A DNA stretch of 64,000 nt from Idiomarina piscisalsi (GTDB lineage: Bacteria > Pseudomonadota > Gammaproteobacteria > Enterobacterales > Alteromonadaceae): assembly GCF_002211765.1 (NCBI RefSeq), contig NZ_CP022133.1:434001-498000 (forward strand). The letters run 5' to 3'. Below are positions 10,114-19,018 of this stretch, piece after piece. A model generated the notes under the pieces. That model was not told where the DNA came from and did no database searches. It saw nothing but the letters and a program-made list of their open reading frames with translations. Numbering within the stretch: the stretch's first letter is position 1; every line of letters starts with the position of its first letter. Position numbers and translations under genes: made by a program.

Positions 10114-10946
10114 TTTGGGGAAAAGTAATAGGCGCGTTGGCTGGGTTTGCTTTTATGAAATGGCCGGGCGCAATTTTAGGTGCGTTGGTCGGGCATTGGT
10201 TTGACCGTGGTATGGCTCAGGACTTTTCTAAGCGAGGTGCCTGGGGGCGTTTTTTATATGGTGCAGAGAAAGCGGCCGGCGATGCGAATTTCATTTATAC
10301 CCTATTTGCGGTGATGGGGCATGTCGCCAAAGCAAAAGGGCGAGTGACCGAGCGCGATATTGCACAAGCGCAGTATTTAATGCAACAGCTAAAACTGGAC
10401 ACCGATGCGACCAAAGAAGCACAGGATGCCTTCCGTGAAGGCAAAGAAGCTACCTTTCCGCTGCAACAAGTAATGAAAGACTTCAGCGCATCATTTTATG
10501 GCAACCGAGATGTGCTTCAGCTCTTCATGGAACAACTGATAGGCCTTGCTCTGAATGATGGCGTACTGGATAAGACCGAACATGAAGTACTGGTGGATGT
10601 GGCAAAAGCGCTAGGCTTCACACGTTTCCAACTTGATCAGTGGTTGATGATGGAAAAAGCGGCGTTTCGTTTTCATCAGCAGCGTCAGCGCAGTCATGCG
10701 GGAAGTGGCGGGCGCCAGTCGTCGACGAAAAACGATTTAGCAGACGCTTACCAAATATTGGGTGTGACTGAGAAAAACAGCAATGCAGAAATTAAAAAGG
10801 CATACCGGAAATTAATGGCGCGACATCATCCCGATAAGTTAGCGTCGCAGGGGCTTCCCGAAGAGGTGATGAAGCAGGCACAGCAAAAAGCGAGAGATAT
10901 CCAAGCGGCTTATGAGCAGGTAAAAGAGCACAGAGATATTCGCTAA
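10110..10946 (+). CDS. djlA: Membrane-anchored DnaJ-like co-chaperone DjlA
   Basis: DjlA is an inner-membrane type III J-protein that stimulates DnaK and in E. coli is linked to Rcs envelope-stress signalling. The 278-residue protein has one N-terminal membrane segment rich in Gly/Ala (about residues 5-30), a central TerB-like helical domain (about 50-185), a short Ser/Gly-rich linker (RSHAGSGGRQSS) and a C-terminal J domain (about 212-278) with the required HPD tripeptide near residue 241. The start overlaps the murU stop by 4 bases. In E. coli djlA also lies between lptD and rluA/rapA, so this block is syntenic with amgK-murU inserted. Confidence 0.95.
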   Translation: MIWGKVIGALAGFAFMKWPGAILGALVGHWFDRGMAQDFSKRGAWGRFLYGAEKAAGDANFIYTLFAVMGHVAKAKGRVTERDIAQAQYLMQQLKLDTDATKEAQDAFREGKEATFPLQQVMKDFSASFYGNRDVLQLFMEQLIGLALNDGVLDKTEHEVLVDVAKALGFTRFQLDQWLMMEKAAFRFHQQRQRSHAGSGGRQSSTKNDLADAYQILGVTEKNSNAEIKKAYRKLMARHHPDKLASQGLPEEVMKQAQQKARDIQAAYEQVKEHRDIR

Positions 10947-10949
10947 TTA

Positions 10950-11741
10950 TCAGTACCCGTGAAACTCCAGCCAGCCTTTCACCGTGGAGCGTAACTCGGC
11001 TTGACCGGCGTTGCCGGACGTCAGTAGCTGACGTTGCCGATACGAAACGTGCTGGTATTTGGTGGCGAGCTTTTTGCGCAGTGACCATTGTGCTTCCAGC
11101 CACCGGTTACTCTCTGCGGTTCGAATGTCCAGAATACGCAACGGTGACTTGGCAATTCGCTCTGAGAGCGCTTTGTTGAAGTGATACTGAGGAATGTAAG
11201 CATTCACTATCACCAGTGCATCCGGCATCATTGATGGTGTTTTTTCGAGTAGTCGCAGTGTTATATCCGCAGTTATTCCCTCTACGACCCAAACGGCAAA
11301 GCCAGGCTGTTTGAGGGTTTCCTCTTGTAATAAGGCGATGCGGTTTTCAAGCGCGGCAACTAACGGCTCGAATAGGCTATCGTCTGCTTGCTCGGGAAAA
11401 TGCGTGCGCGTCGCTGGTGTTTGCAAATTGTCGGTGCGAATGGTGTTATCGGGCGGTGTTAACGCCCAAGTTGTCCAACCAAAGTCGGGGGCCACTTCAT
11501 ACAAATAACTGACATAAAATGACTGCAGCGGATGATAATGCCAGTCGGGAATTAGCGTCATTTGTCCACTTTCGAACGCCTGTAAATACTCTTTTTTCAG
11601 TACTAAAAAGCGTGCAGCGTCACCGTCCGTCAACCAATGCAATTGGTCCTCGGGAAGGTAACGCTGCAAATCGTCCTGTGCATTCAACACAGGAGCAGTG
11701 ACGAAAAGCAGCAAAAAGGCGATAAGAAAATGACGTTTCAT
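10950..11741 (-). CDS. Secreted DUF3530 family protein
   Basis: This is a 263-residue protein with a signal peptide (about 1-21, ending in LNAQ). The segment FGWTTWALTPPD and the overall pattern (a small-residue strand, VWVVEGITADITLRLL, then ALVIVNAYIP) resemble the DUF3530 family, which has a predicted alpha/beta-hydrolase-like fold. The classical Gly-x-Ser-x-Gly nucleophile elbow is replaced by VVEGITAD, so I do not predict hydrolase activity. It is convergent with djlA with only 3 bases between stops, and separated by 46 bases from rluA on the other side. Location is probably periplasmic; function unknown. Confidence 0.72.
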   Translation of the reverse strand: MKRHFLIAFLLLFVTAPVLNAQDDLQRYLPEDQLHWLTDGDAARFLVLKKEYLQAFESGQMTLIPDWHYHPLQSFYVSYLYEVAPDFGWTTWALTPPDNTIRTDNLQTPATRTHFPEQADDSLFEPLVAALENRIALLQEETLKQPGFAVWVVEGITADITLRLLEKTPSMMPDALVIVNAYIPQYHFNKALSERIAKSPLRILDIRTAESNRWLEAQWSLRKKLATKYQHVSYRQRQLLTSGNAGQAELRSTVKGWLEFHGY

Positions 11742-11787
11742 AGTCGTAATATCGGCTTCAGGGAACGGAACTTGATAATAAAAAAGC

Positions 11788-12444
11788 CTAAAAAGGCAGC
11801 GGACTGGTGAACGTAACGGTTTGCTCGGTGAGAGGATGGGTAATGGTCAGTGAGTGAGCGTGCAGGTGCAGTCGGTCCGTCATGTTAAAGGCGTCAGTGT
11901 GTGCGTAAAACTTGTCCCCCAGTATGGGGCAACCTAGCGCCTGCATGTGTACGCGAAGCTGGTGAGAACGCCCGGTGTGCGGATAGAGTTCAACCCGTGA
12001 ATAGTTTTCATGGGTTGCTAACACGCGGTAACCCGTGGTGCTGTCTTTGCCGGTGAAGAAGTCCATGTGTTGGCGAGGGCGGTTTGGCCAGTCACAGGAT
12101 AGCGGCAGTTCAACAACACCTTGTTGAGCTGGTAAGCGGCCCGACACGTCAGCAATGTATGTCTTTTTAGTCACGCGCTGCTGAAATTGACGGCTAATAT
12201 GGCTTTGTGCGAGCCGGGTTTTCGCCAGCAAAATAACGCCCGAGGTCGCCATGTCGAGTCGGTGAACAACCCGAATTTCAGGGAGCACACGCTGCGCTCT
12301 TGTGTATACTGAATCGCGATGTTCAATATGCTTACCGGGCACGCTGAGCAGCCCACTTGGCTTATCAACCACCAATAATTCAGAGTCCTCGTAAATGACG
12401 GCTAAATAAGGCTCTAAAGGTGGTTGATAATGCAATAAAGCCAT
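11788..12444 (-). CDS. rluA: Dual-specificity 23S rRNA U746 / tRNA U32 pseudouridine synthase RluA
   Basis: RluA isomerises U746 of 23S rRNA and U32 of several tRNAs. The protein has 218 residues (E. coli RluA 219) and lacks an S4 domain, as RluA does. The catalytic block VVHRLDMATSGVILLAKT (active Asp in HRLD) lies near residue 60, followed by SCDWPNRPRQHMDF and the C-terminal HTGRSHQLRVHMQALGCPI block. Its ATG shares a base with the rapA stop (TGATGG), so it is translationally coupled to rapA, the same neighbour as in E. coli. Confidence 0.95.
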   Translation of the reverse strand: MALLHYQPPLEPYLAVIYEDSELLVVDKPSGLLSVPGKHIEHRDSVYTRAQRVLPEIRVVHRLDMATSGVILLAKTRLAQSHISRQFQQRVTKKTYIADVSGRLPAQQGVVELPLSCDWPNRPRQHMDFFTGKDSTTGYRVLATHENYSRVELYPHTGRSHQLRVHMQALGCPILGDKFYAHTDAFNMTDRLHLHAHSLTITHPLTEQTVTFTSPLPF

Positions 12445-15104
12445 CAGTGATTATTCACCAATATACGAATGGCCGTAAGCGACAATTGTGGTTGTTCGAT
12501 TGCTGTCAGCAGGGTCGCCTCACGCTCTTTTAGCGCCTCAATCTCCGACTCACGAACGGACGGATTAACGTCTTTCAATGCTTCCAGGCGTGTGAGTTCT
12601 CGTTGCAGTGTGTCACTGATTTTCGCACGCTGATCGCTTATGAGGTCTTCCTGCCAGCGACGCGCTTGCTCCTGAGCACCGTGTATCAAGTCTTGTGCCG
12701 GTCCGCGTAACTGCTTAAGAATTTGGCGAGCGGTTTTTTTATCAAGGAAACTGGCTTGCTGATCAAGTAACTCTCTGGAGACTTTATCGGATAGCTCTCT
12801 GCCTTGGCTATCTAATAGCAGACGTAGGTTACCTTGCGGGCAAAACTCCTGCACCGCCGTTTTAGCAGGCGCTGCTACTGTATTGGTAAAGTCCAGCTCA
12901 AGAAACCAGGCGCCCGCTGGAATAGCCGTGTTTTTCATTTGTGCAACGCAGGTACTTCCAAAGTCGTCTGAAGACAGAAATTCTAAAGCGGCCTGAACCA
13001 TCGGATGATCCCAGCTGAGAAAGTCGACATCTTCAAAATTTAATGCAGTAACACGATCGAAAGTCACCGTGATGCCATCTTCCGGCAGGCCGGGGAGTCC
13101 AGGGATACGCATGTGTTCGCTGGCGCGAATGAACCAACGGTTCTCGTCCAGAACTTCGTTGTTCACACCAAAGCGATCCCAAAATGCCAACATAAAGTCT
13201 GCAACGGTATCAACGTCTGAATCTGTATTGATATGTTCAATAATGCGCTCAGCTTGTTCAGGTCGGCAGGCGTTCATTGCTTGCAGTTTGTCGTGACCCT
13301 GCTTATTCAGTTCTCGCCAGGCTTCACTAAGCTCTTGCGTTTGCTGAATGATGTCATCCGACAAGGGCTGACGTTTTTCAATAGCCGTTTCAATGAAGTT
13401 ACCAAAGGCGTCATAGAGTTTACGACCAATGGCATTACACTGACGAAAGGCGTTCATACCTTGCTCATACCAGGGCAGTAAAATAGCTTCGTTAGAGCCT
13501 GCGTTGTAGGGCAGATAAATATCAATGGTATTTTGTTGTCCAATGCGGTCTAAACGACCAATGCGCTGCTCAAGTAAGTCCGGGTTGGTGGGCAAGTCGA
13601 ACAGAACAAGCTGGCTGACGAATTGAAAGTTACGTCCCTCACTGCCGATTTCAGAGCACAACAATATCGGGCTTCCATCTTCTTCACTGGCAAAAAAGGC
13701 CGCAGAGCGGTCTCGCTCCGTTAATGTCATGCCTTCATGGAAGGTCGCTGCTTGAACGCCCGCCAGGACACGCAATGCTTCCGATAAATCCAGGACTTGT
13801 TCCGCCGTTTTGCAGATTAATAAAGCTTTACTGTTGCGGTTCTCTTTAATGTGACTAATGAGCCAGTCGACCCGCGGGTCATCCATCCACCAGGGCATGT
13901 CTTCGTCTGGCGTAAATTCAGGCAACTCGATGGCGTGAAAACGGCGCTCGGGGAAGCCGCCTATATCGGCACGGCGATTGCGGAACATAACCCGGCCGGT
14001 ACCGTATTTATCGAGAAGCTCATCAAGCTTTTTATCATCGGTTACAGACTCAGCCTGCTCGGCGAGTTCTTTGTAGTGTTCTTGCTCTTTTAGAAACGCT
14101 TCGTAGTCACTGAAACGATCAGGGTCAAGCAGCTGCAAACGTAAGAAATGGCCTTCGGAACCCTCTTGCTCAGGCGTTGCGGTTAACAGCAGTAACCCGG
14201 GAATGGATTCGCACAGCGCTTTGACCTGCGCAAACTCGTCAGCGTCCGGCTGCAAGTGGTGCGCTTCGTCAATGACAAGTAAATCGAAATCAGCGTCCGA
14301 AAGTGCGCTTTGCCATTTGGGTTCTTTAATAAAGTCACTACTGACAATAATGTGTTGTTCAGTCAGAAACGGGTTGTCGGTATCTTCCGCGGCTTGCTCA
14401 CAGCGTTCTTCGTCGAAGAGAGTAAAGCTTAAAGCGAAGCGGCGGCGCATCTCGATGAGCCATTGGTGCATGAGCGATTCAGGCACTACGACAAGAACGC
14501 GTTGAGAGCGATCCGTCATCAGTCGACGTTTAATGATCATGCCTGCTTCAATGGTTTTACCTAAGCCCACTTCATCGGCCAGCAACACCCGCGGGTGGTA
14601 GCGATCGGACACCGTTTTAGCAATATAAAGCTGGTGTGGCAGTAATTGGGTACGCACTCCTAAAAGCCCGGCAACTTCGCTGTTTTGGTAGGCTGCGATA
14701 TGCTGATTCGCTTCGCAGCGTAACTGATACATATCTAAACGCTCAGATTGCCCTGCTAACAAACGCGTCAATGCCGGATTGTTATCAATTTGATAGGATA
14801 ACTGGGGTTCAGGAACGGTAACCTGTTCCTGCGTGTCTTCGCGTTTGCCATGGTAAGTGACAATACCGGCCGCTTCAGACAACTCTTCAATAATGAAGGT
14901 CCAGCCGTCAGCGTGCTTTCCTTGCTGTCCGTCCTGCAACAGGTAACGGACTAATGGCGCCTCTTGTGCAGCGTATAAGCGCACTTCACCATTAGCAGGA
15001 AACATGACGGTTATATGGCGTCCCTCTGCTTGTGTGATAAGGCCAAGCCCCATTTCTGTTTCGGTTTCACTGAGATACCGTTGGCCGACTCTAAATTCAC
15101 TCAC
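12444..15104 (-). CDS. rapA: RNA polymerase-associated Swi2/Snf2 ATPase RapA (HepA)
   Basis: RapA binds RNA polymerase and recycles it after termination, using ATP hydrolysis. I chose the GTG at 15104 because a strong GGGAG lies 7 bases upstream and the product then starts SEFRVGQRYLSETE, aligning with the E. coli N-terminus (PFTLGQRWISDTE); an ATG 28 codons earlier adds non-homologous sequence. The protein is 886 residues (E. coli 968). It has N-terminal Tudor-like domains, Walker A in ADEVGLGKTIEAG near residue 176, DEAH near residue 281, and helicase C with GSEGRNFQFVSQLVLFDLP and QRIGRLDRIGQ. It is coupled to rluA downstream. Confidence 0.96.
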   Translation of the reverse strand: MSEFRVGQRYLSETETEMGLGLITQAEGRHITVMFPANGEVRLYAAQEAPLVRYLLQDGQQGKHADGWTFIIEELSEAAGIVTYHGKREDTQEQVTVPEPQLSYQIDNNPALTRLLAGQSERLDMYQLRCEANQHIAAYQNSEVAGLLGVRTQLLPHQLYIAKTVSDRYHPRVLLADEVGLGKTIEAGMIIKRRLMTDRSQRVLVVVPESLMHQWLIEMRRRFALSFTLFDEERCEQAAEDTDNPFLTEQHIIVSSDFIKEPKWQSALSDADFDLLVIDEAHHLQPDADEFAQVKALCESIPGLLLLTATPEQEGSEGHFLRLQLLDPDRFSDYEAFLKEQEHYKELAEQAESVTDDKKLDELLDKYGTGRVMFRNRRADIGGFPERRFHAIELPEFTPDEDMPWWMDDPRVDWLISHIKENRNSKALLICKTAEQVLDLSEALRVLAGVQAATFHEGMTLTERDRSAAFFASEEDGSPILLCSEIGSEGRNFQFVSQLVLFDLPTNPDLLEQRIGRLDRIGQQNTIDIYLPYNAGSNEAILLPWYEQGMNAFRQCNAIGRKLYDAFGNFIETAIEKRQPLSDDIIQQTQELSEAWRELNKQGHDKLQAMNACRPEQAERIIEHINTDSDVDTVADFMLAFWDRFGVNNEVLDENRWFIRASEHMRIPGLPGLPEDGITVTFDRVTALNFEDVDFLSWDHPMVQAALEFLSSDDFGSTCVAQMKNTAIPAGAWFLELDFTNTVAAPAKTAVQEFCPQGNLRLLLDSQGRELSDKVSRELLDQQASFLDKKTARQILKQLRGPAQDLIHGAQEQARRWQEDLISDQRAKISDTLQRELTRLEALKDVNPSVRESEIEALKEREATLLTAIEQPQLSLTAIRILVNNH

Positions 15105-15250
15105 TGCAGAACTCCCAATCGCTTTATTTAAGGGCGGCAATGGTACTGAATTCGCCGAAAAATTCCGAGAAAAATTTCTCTTTGTCACTATTTTGTCATT
15201 AATTTTAGACTAAGCTGTAATTAAACAATAACGACAAAAGGTAAACGCCT

Positions 15251-16639
15251 ATGTCTGAAAATAAAGCGGGTAAATATTTCATCCTCGATACCAACATTCT
15301 GCTGCATGACCCCCTTGCTTTCCTTAACTTTGAAGAACACAACGTCATTATTCCCATGGTGGTTCTTGAAGAGCTCGACAAAATAAAAGATCGAAATAAA
15401 GACGTGAGCCGAGAGGCCCGGGTTGCTATTCGTTCTTTAGAGGAAGCGTTAAAAGAGGCTCGGCCGGATGAAATTATTGATGGGGTGAAACTCAGTCGCA
15501 TGCACGGAGAGCACAACGCTCAAGGAACGTTGGCAATATTCCCGGACTATCAGCTCGAGCAAAATGAGTCGGTGCTGTCTTTGTCCGAGAACGATCACCG
15601 CATTATTCAGGCGGCGTTGGAAATCCAGAAGGATAAAGCACCGGCGGCGGTGGTGTTGGTCACAAAAGACATCAATATGCGACTGAAAGCCAAAGGTGCA
15701 GGCATGAAGTATGTCGAGGATTACCGCACTGACCAGCTCATTGACGATATACGCCTGTTGACCAAAGGCTTTTACAAATTCGAAGGGGACTTCTGGTCGC
15801 AGGTTGGTGAAGTTGAAACGCATCAGGAGGGTCGTGACGCTTATCACACGGTGGGACGGGAGTTGCTGCCGCAGATATTTGCGAACGAATACATTATTGA
15901 CGAGACCAATCATTTTGCCGCACGGGTGGATAGTTACGACAACGACTCCGTGACGCTGATGGACTTGGGTGTTGAGCGCCTGATGTCTTACGACGCTTGG
16001 GGAGTACGTCCCAAAAATATTTATCAGGCCATGGCGCTACATGCGTTGCTCGATACGCACATGGATATGGTCGTACTGACGGGCCCGGCAGGCAGTGGTA
16101 AAACCTTTTTAGCGCTTTCTGCGGCGCTACAAATGGTGGTAGAGCAGGGTATTTATGAAAAGATTATTGTCACCCGTAATACGCCGGAAATTGCTGAGTC
16201 GATAGGCTACTTACCGGGTACCGAAGAAGAGAAAATGGCGCCCTGGCTGTCGGCTATTACCGACTCGCTGGAAGCGTTGCATAAGCATGACGAAAGTATG
16301 GAGTCGAGTCTTAGCTACATTATGAAAAAAGCGAATATTCAGTTTAAGTCGCTGAATTTCATGCGTGGTCGCAGTATTCAAAATGCCATTGTCATTTTGG
16401 ATGAAGCACAAAACTTAACCGCTTCACAGCTTAAAACACTCATAACCCGCTGTGGGGAGAACACGAAATTAATTGTATCGGGGAACCTGGCGCAAATAGA
16501 CAGCTACTACTTAACGGCGGTGACATCGGGTCTAACTTATATTGTGGAGCGTTTTAAAGACTATCCAGGCAGTGCCACCATTAATCTAAACGGCGTTGTG
16601 CGTAGTTCACTCGCGCAATTTGCAGAAGAGCATTTATAG
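15251..16639 (+). CDS. PIN-PhoH family ATPase/ribonuclease-like protein (YlaK type)
   Basis: This is a 462-residue protein with two recognised modules. An N-terminal PIN nuclease-like domain (about 1-150) carries YFILDTNILLHDP and VVLEELDKIK, with acidic residues that could form the metal site. A C-terminal PhoH ATPase has Walker A GPAGSGKTFLALSAAL near residue 277 and Walker B VILDEAQNLT near residue 380. Related PhoH2 proteins unwind and cleave RNA, so an RNA-processing role is likely but not shown. It is divergent from rapA (147-base gap) and convergent with the following gene. The shorter PhoH of the ybeZ-ybeY cluster lacks the PIN domain, so this is a different paralogue. Confidence 0.9.
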   Translation: MSENKAGKYFILDTNILLHDPLAFLNFEEHNVIIPMVVLEELDKIKDRNKDVSREARVAIRSLEEALKEARPDEIIDGVKLSRMHGEHNAQGTLAIFPDYQLEQNESVLSLSENDHRIIQAALEIQKDKAPAAVVLVTKDINMRLKAKGAGMKYVEDYRTDQLIDDIRLLTKGFYKFEGDFWSQVGEVETHQEGRDAYHTVGRELLPQIFANEYIIDETNHFAARVDSYDNDSVTLMDLGVERLMSYDAWGVRPKNIYQAMALHALLDTHMDMVVLTGPAGSGKTFLALSAALQMVVEQGIYEKIIVTRNTPEIAESIGYLPGTEEEKMAPWLSAITDSLEALHKHDESMESSLSYIMKKANIQFKSLNFMRGRSIQNAIVILDEAQNLTASQLKTLITRCGENTKLIVSGNLAQIDSYYLTAVTSGLTYIVERFKDYPGSATINLNGVVRSSLAQFAEEHL

Positions 16640-16651
16640 CCCAAAAGAGCG

Positions 16652-17620
16652 TTAGTTGACCGGTTTTACGGTGTACTGACCGGTACGAATGTGAAATTCG
16701 GTTTCCTCACTGACGGTTCCCGCCGGCATAGCGGCGGGGCCGGTTACATCAACCAAAACGTATTGAATACCATCGTGCTCAATGGTGGTGTCACTGTCAC
16801 GTTTACTCATATTAATGCCAAAAACGGCGTGGTCGGGCAGGTAAATAATGGCCATCTGTGCGTTGTTAATGATGTTGCGCATAATGGCTGTCATTAACGT
16901 GACTTTGCTGTCGCAGTCGCCCTGATTGTAGTAAATCAGTTGGTTCGGTGGCACGAAACCATCGCCTCGGCTATCAAGTTTGCTGCTTAAGTCATTATAT
17001 GGAATATGCTGTAAAAAGCTGGTTACGTAGTTGATGTAGTTGCGTTGGGTGTTGTTACCCAATTGCTCGCCAATCGCATTGATGAGCGGCTTAATAACGG
17101 ACGCCATTTCACTGGCTATAGCGGCGTGATCAGGAATGATTCCCTGTTGTCCGGGCGGCAGGGAGATAGTTTCGTAGAAATTAGAGTCCAGGTAATCGAC
17201 CCAGCGTTCATTGTAATATTCGCGCAGCTGTTGCTTGTATTGCTCAAGCTGAGCTTGTTGCTCCTGACTTCTGGCTCTGCTGGTTATCAGCTCAACGCTT
17301 TGCTGGCGGGGGGTTAATTTGGCTTGAATGCCACGCCATTGTTGCTGACGAATGTATCGGTTGAGCTGTCGGCTTAATTCGCGCTGGCTTCGTTCAAGAT
17401 TAAATCCTCGATAACGCTTTAATGGTGCCAGAAAGTCTTTCTTATTGGCGGAGAACTCGATGGTGTTTTGATTGCCGTCGAAGTCGTCCCAGTGATACGA
17501 AAAGTGAAGCTGGTTGTCTTGTTCATTGAGTTGAAAAAAAGACTGGGCAAAGCTGCCAATGGGGAATAGCAGCAGAAATACAAAAGAAAGCCAGACAAAC
17601 GCATCATTATGACGTGTCAC
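16652..17620 (-). CDS. Secreted transglutaminase-like (papain-fold) protein
   Basis: This 322-residue protein starts with a GTG at 17620 preceded by AGGA, and has a signal peptide (about 1-26, ending SFAQ). The middle (about 75-145) is Gln-rich and predicted helical. The C-terminal half looks like a transglutaminase/cysteine protease fold: Cys in NQGDCDSKVTLM near residue 236, His in LPDHAVFGI near 263 and Asp in VLVDVTGPA near 290 form a plausible Cys-His-Asp triad in the correct order. It is convergent with phoH and lies 20 bases downstream of a small orphan gene, probably in the same transcript. The substrate is unknown; cell-wall or protein processing in the periplasm is possible. Confidence 0.7.
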   Translation of the reverse strand: MTRHNDAFVWLSFVFLLLFPIGSFAQSFFQLNEQDNQLHFSYHWDDFDGNQNTIEFSANKKDFLAPLKRYRGFNLERSQRELSRQLNRYIRQQQWRGIQAKLTPRQQSVELITSRARSQEQQAQLEQYKQQLREYYNERWVDYLDSNFYETISLPPGQQGIIPDHAAIASEMASVIKPLINAIGEQLGNNTQRNYINYVTSFLQHIPYNDLSSKLDSRGDGFVPPNQLIYYNQGDCDSKVTLMTAIMRNIINNAQMAIIYLPDHAVFGINMSKRDSDTTIEHDGIQYVLVDVTGPAAMPAGTVSEETEFHIRTGQYTVKPVN

Positions 17621-17640
17621 GCTGGCTTTCCTATTAACCC

Positions 17641-17931
17641 TTAAAACTTCATTTCCGTAATGGGGCTTTCTTCGAATTTAAGGTCGATTTGGTACTCGAC
17701 ACCGCCCGCACGGACAAAAAAGTAGGTTTTTTCTTTCTTAAAGACTTCTAGTAAAGAGACCAGCCGGAGTCCAGGGCGACGCTCTGGCGGCAAATCAGTA
17801 AACTCAACACCGCTGCGTGATACGAGAATATTGTCGTATTTCGCGCCGGTGATTAAGAGAAGTTTTTTATTTTCGTCTTTTAAGAGAATTGTATTGCCCG
17901 TAACTGAATACGGTTCTTCGTTACCAAACAA
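17641..17931 (-). CDS. Small hypothetical protein, TTG start
   Basis: This is an unrecognised 96-residue protein. The TTG start at 17931 is supported by AGGAG six bases upstream (complement of CTCCT at 17938-17942). It has no signal peptide or membrane segment. It is charged and appears all-beta, with alternating strands such as KKLLLITGAK, TYFFVRAGG and VEYQIDLKF. It sits between ruvX and the secreted transglutaminase-like gene, all on the minus strand with short gaps, so it is probably part of that transcript. I do not assign a function. Confidence 0.65.
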   Translation of the reverse strand: MFGNEEPYSVTGNTILLKDENKKLLLITGAKYDNILVSRSGVEFTDLPPERRPGLRLVSLLEVFKKEKTYFFVRAGGVEYQIDLKFEESPITEMKF

Positions 17932-17968
17932 GGTCAGCTCCTGTCACATCAACTGATTACTGAGCACA

Positions 17969-18403
17969 CTATAACGAATTATTGCTTGTTGGCAAAGAAT
18001 TGCTCAAGAAATCCTCGACAATTAGCAGTGCGGCTTGACTATCGACAAGTCCTTTATCGAGTTTCTTAAACCCACCTGCGTTGAATAATTCTTCGCGCGC
18101 AGCGGTTGAAGTGAGTCGTTCGTCCTGAAAGGCGACCGGCAAACCAAAACGCCCGTGTAACCGATTGCCAAACTTTTTCGCGCGTTGAGTGAGTGGTTGC
18201 TCCGTTCCGTCCATATTTAAAGGCAGACCGACAACCAGTTGTTCTGGCTGCCACTCTTTAAATAGCTGTTCAATAGCGTCCCAATTGGGAATGCCATCTT
18301 TTGCCTTTAATGCACTAAGCGGTGAGGCAGTACCAGTAATACGTTGGCCGACGGCGACACCAATGCTTTTGGTGCCAAAGTCAAAGCCGATAACCGTACT
18401 CAT
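17969..18403 (-). CDS. ruvX: RuvX/YqgF, Holliday-junction-resolvase-like 16S rRNA maturation nuclease
   Basis: This is a 144-residue RNase H-fold protein. YqgF is required for processing the 5' end of 16S rRNA in E. coli and was first described as a putative resolvase. Motifs: [14 protein letters not shown] (first catalytic Asp) at the N-terminus, [14 protein letters not shown] near residue 58, DERLTSTAA near residue 98 and [13 protein letters not shown] with the last acidic residue near the C-terminus. Its ATG overlaps the yqgE stop by 4 bases, the same coupling as in the E. coli yqgE-yqgF pair. Confidence 0.95.
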   Translation of the reverse strand: MSTVIGFDFGTKSIGVAVGQRITGTASPLSALKAKDGIPNWDAIEQLFKEWQPEQLVVGLPLNMDGTEQPLTQRAKKFGNRLHGRFGLPVAFQDERLTSTAAREELFNAGGFKKLDKGLVDSQAALLIVEDFLSNSLPTSNNSL

Positions 18404-18957
18404 GCGTGGCCTACGTCAGGTGCCAGCTTCCAAACATCAAAGCCGAGTTGTTCTGTGGCCTTTTGCCAGCGCTCGCTAATTGGCGTATTGAACAGGAGTT
18501 CCGGGTCGGCCGGTATGGCTAACCAAGAGTTCTCTTCCATTTCTTCTTCCAGCTGACCCGCTTCCCAGCCAGCATAACCCAACGTCAGTAAAAAATGCTG
18601 TGGCGCAGCCGATGAGCCTAATGCCTCTAAAATATCGCGTGAGGTCGTGACCATAATATCGTCGCTCATTTTCATGCTGGCGCGCCAGTTGTCCTGTGGC
18701 GGGTGAATGACAAAGCCACGCTCACGACCGACAGGACCGCCTTGGTAAACCTGACCTTGCAGATACTCGTTATTCTCCGGGTAAACAATTTCCAGCTTAT
18801 CCAGCAGCGAGGTCACACTAAGTTCAGCAGGCTGATTAATGACAAGCCCCATAGCGCCATCTTCGTTGTGCTCACAAATGTAAGTCACGGTTCGCTTAAA
18901 TGCTGGATCATTCAGCATAGGGGTTGCTATCAAAAAATGGTTTTGTAAGCTGTTCAT
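18400..18957 (-). CDS. YqgE/AlgH family protein (UPF0301)
   Basis: This is a 185-residue YqgE/AlgH protein of unknown biochemical role; AlgH was named from an alginate-regulation phenotype in Pseudomonas. The ATG at 18957 gives [17 protein letters not shown], matching the E. coli N-terminus; a GTG 3 codons upstream is also possible because AAGGAG lies just before it. Family signatures include [35 protein letters not shown] and [17 protein letters not shown]. It stands between gshB and ruvX, the usual order. Confidence 0.95.
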   Translation of the reverse strand: MNSLQNHFLIATPMLNDPAFKRTVTYICEHNEDGAMGLVINQPAELSVTSLLDKLEIVYPENNEYLQGQVYQGGPVGRERGFVIHPPQDNWRASMKMSDDIMVTTSRDILEALGSSAAPQHFLLTLGYAGWEAGQLEEEMEENSWLAIPADPELLFNTPISERWQKATEQLGFDVWKLAPDVGHA

Positions 18958-19018
18958 CCGATTCACCGACTCCTTAACGATAATCTCTACTTCCGATATG
19001 GGGTCATCACGTCGAAAT

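Noticed and set aside
15449..15913. 154-codon open frame antisense to phoH
   Set aside because: Complete overlap with the conserved PIN-PhoH coding region and no similarity to any family I know.
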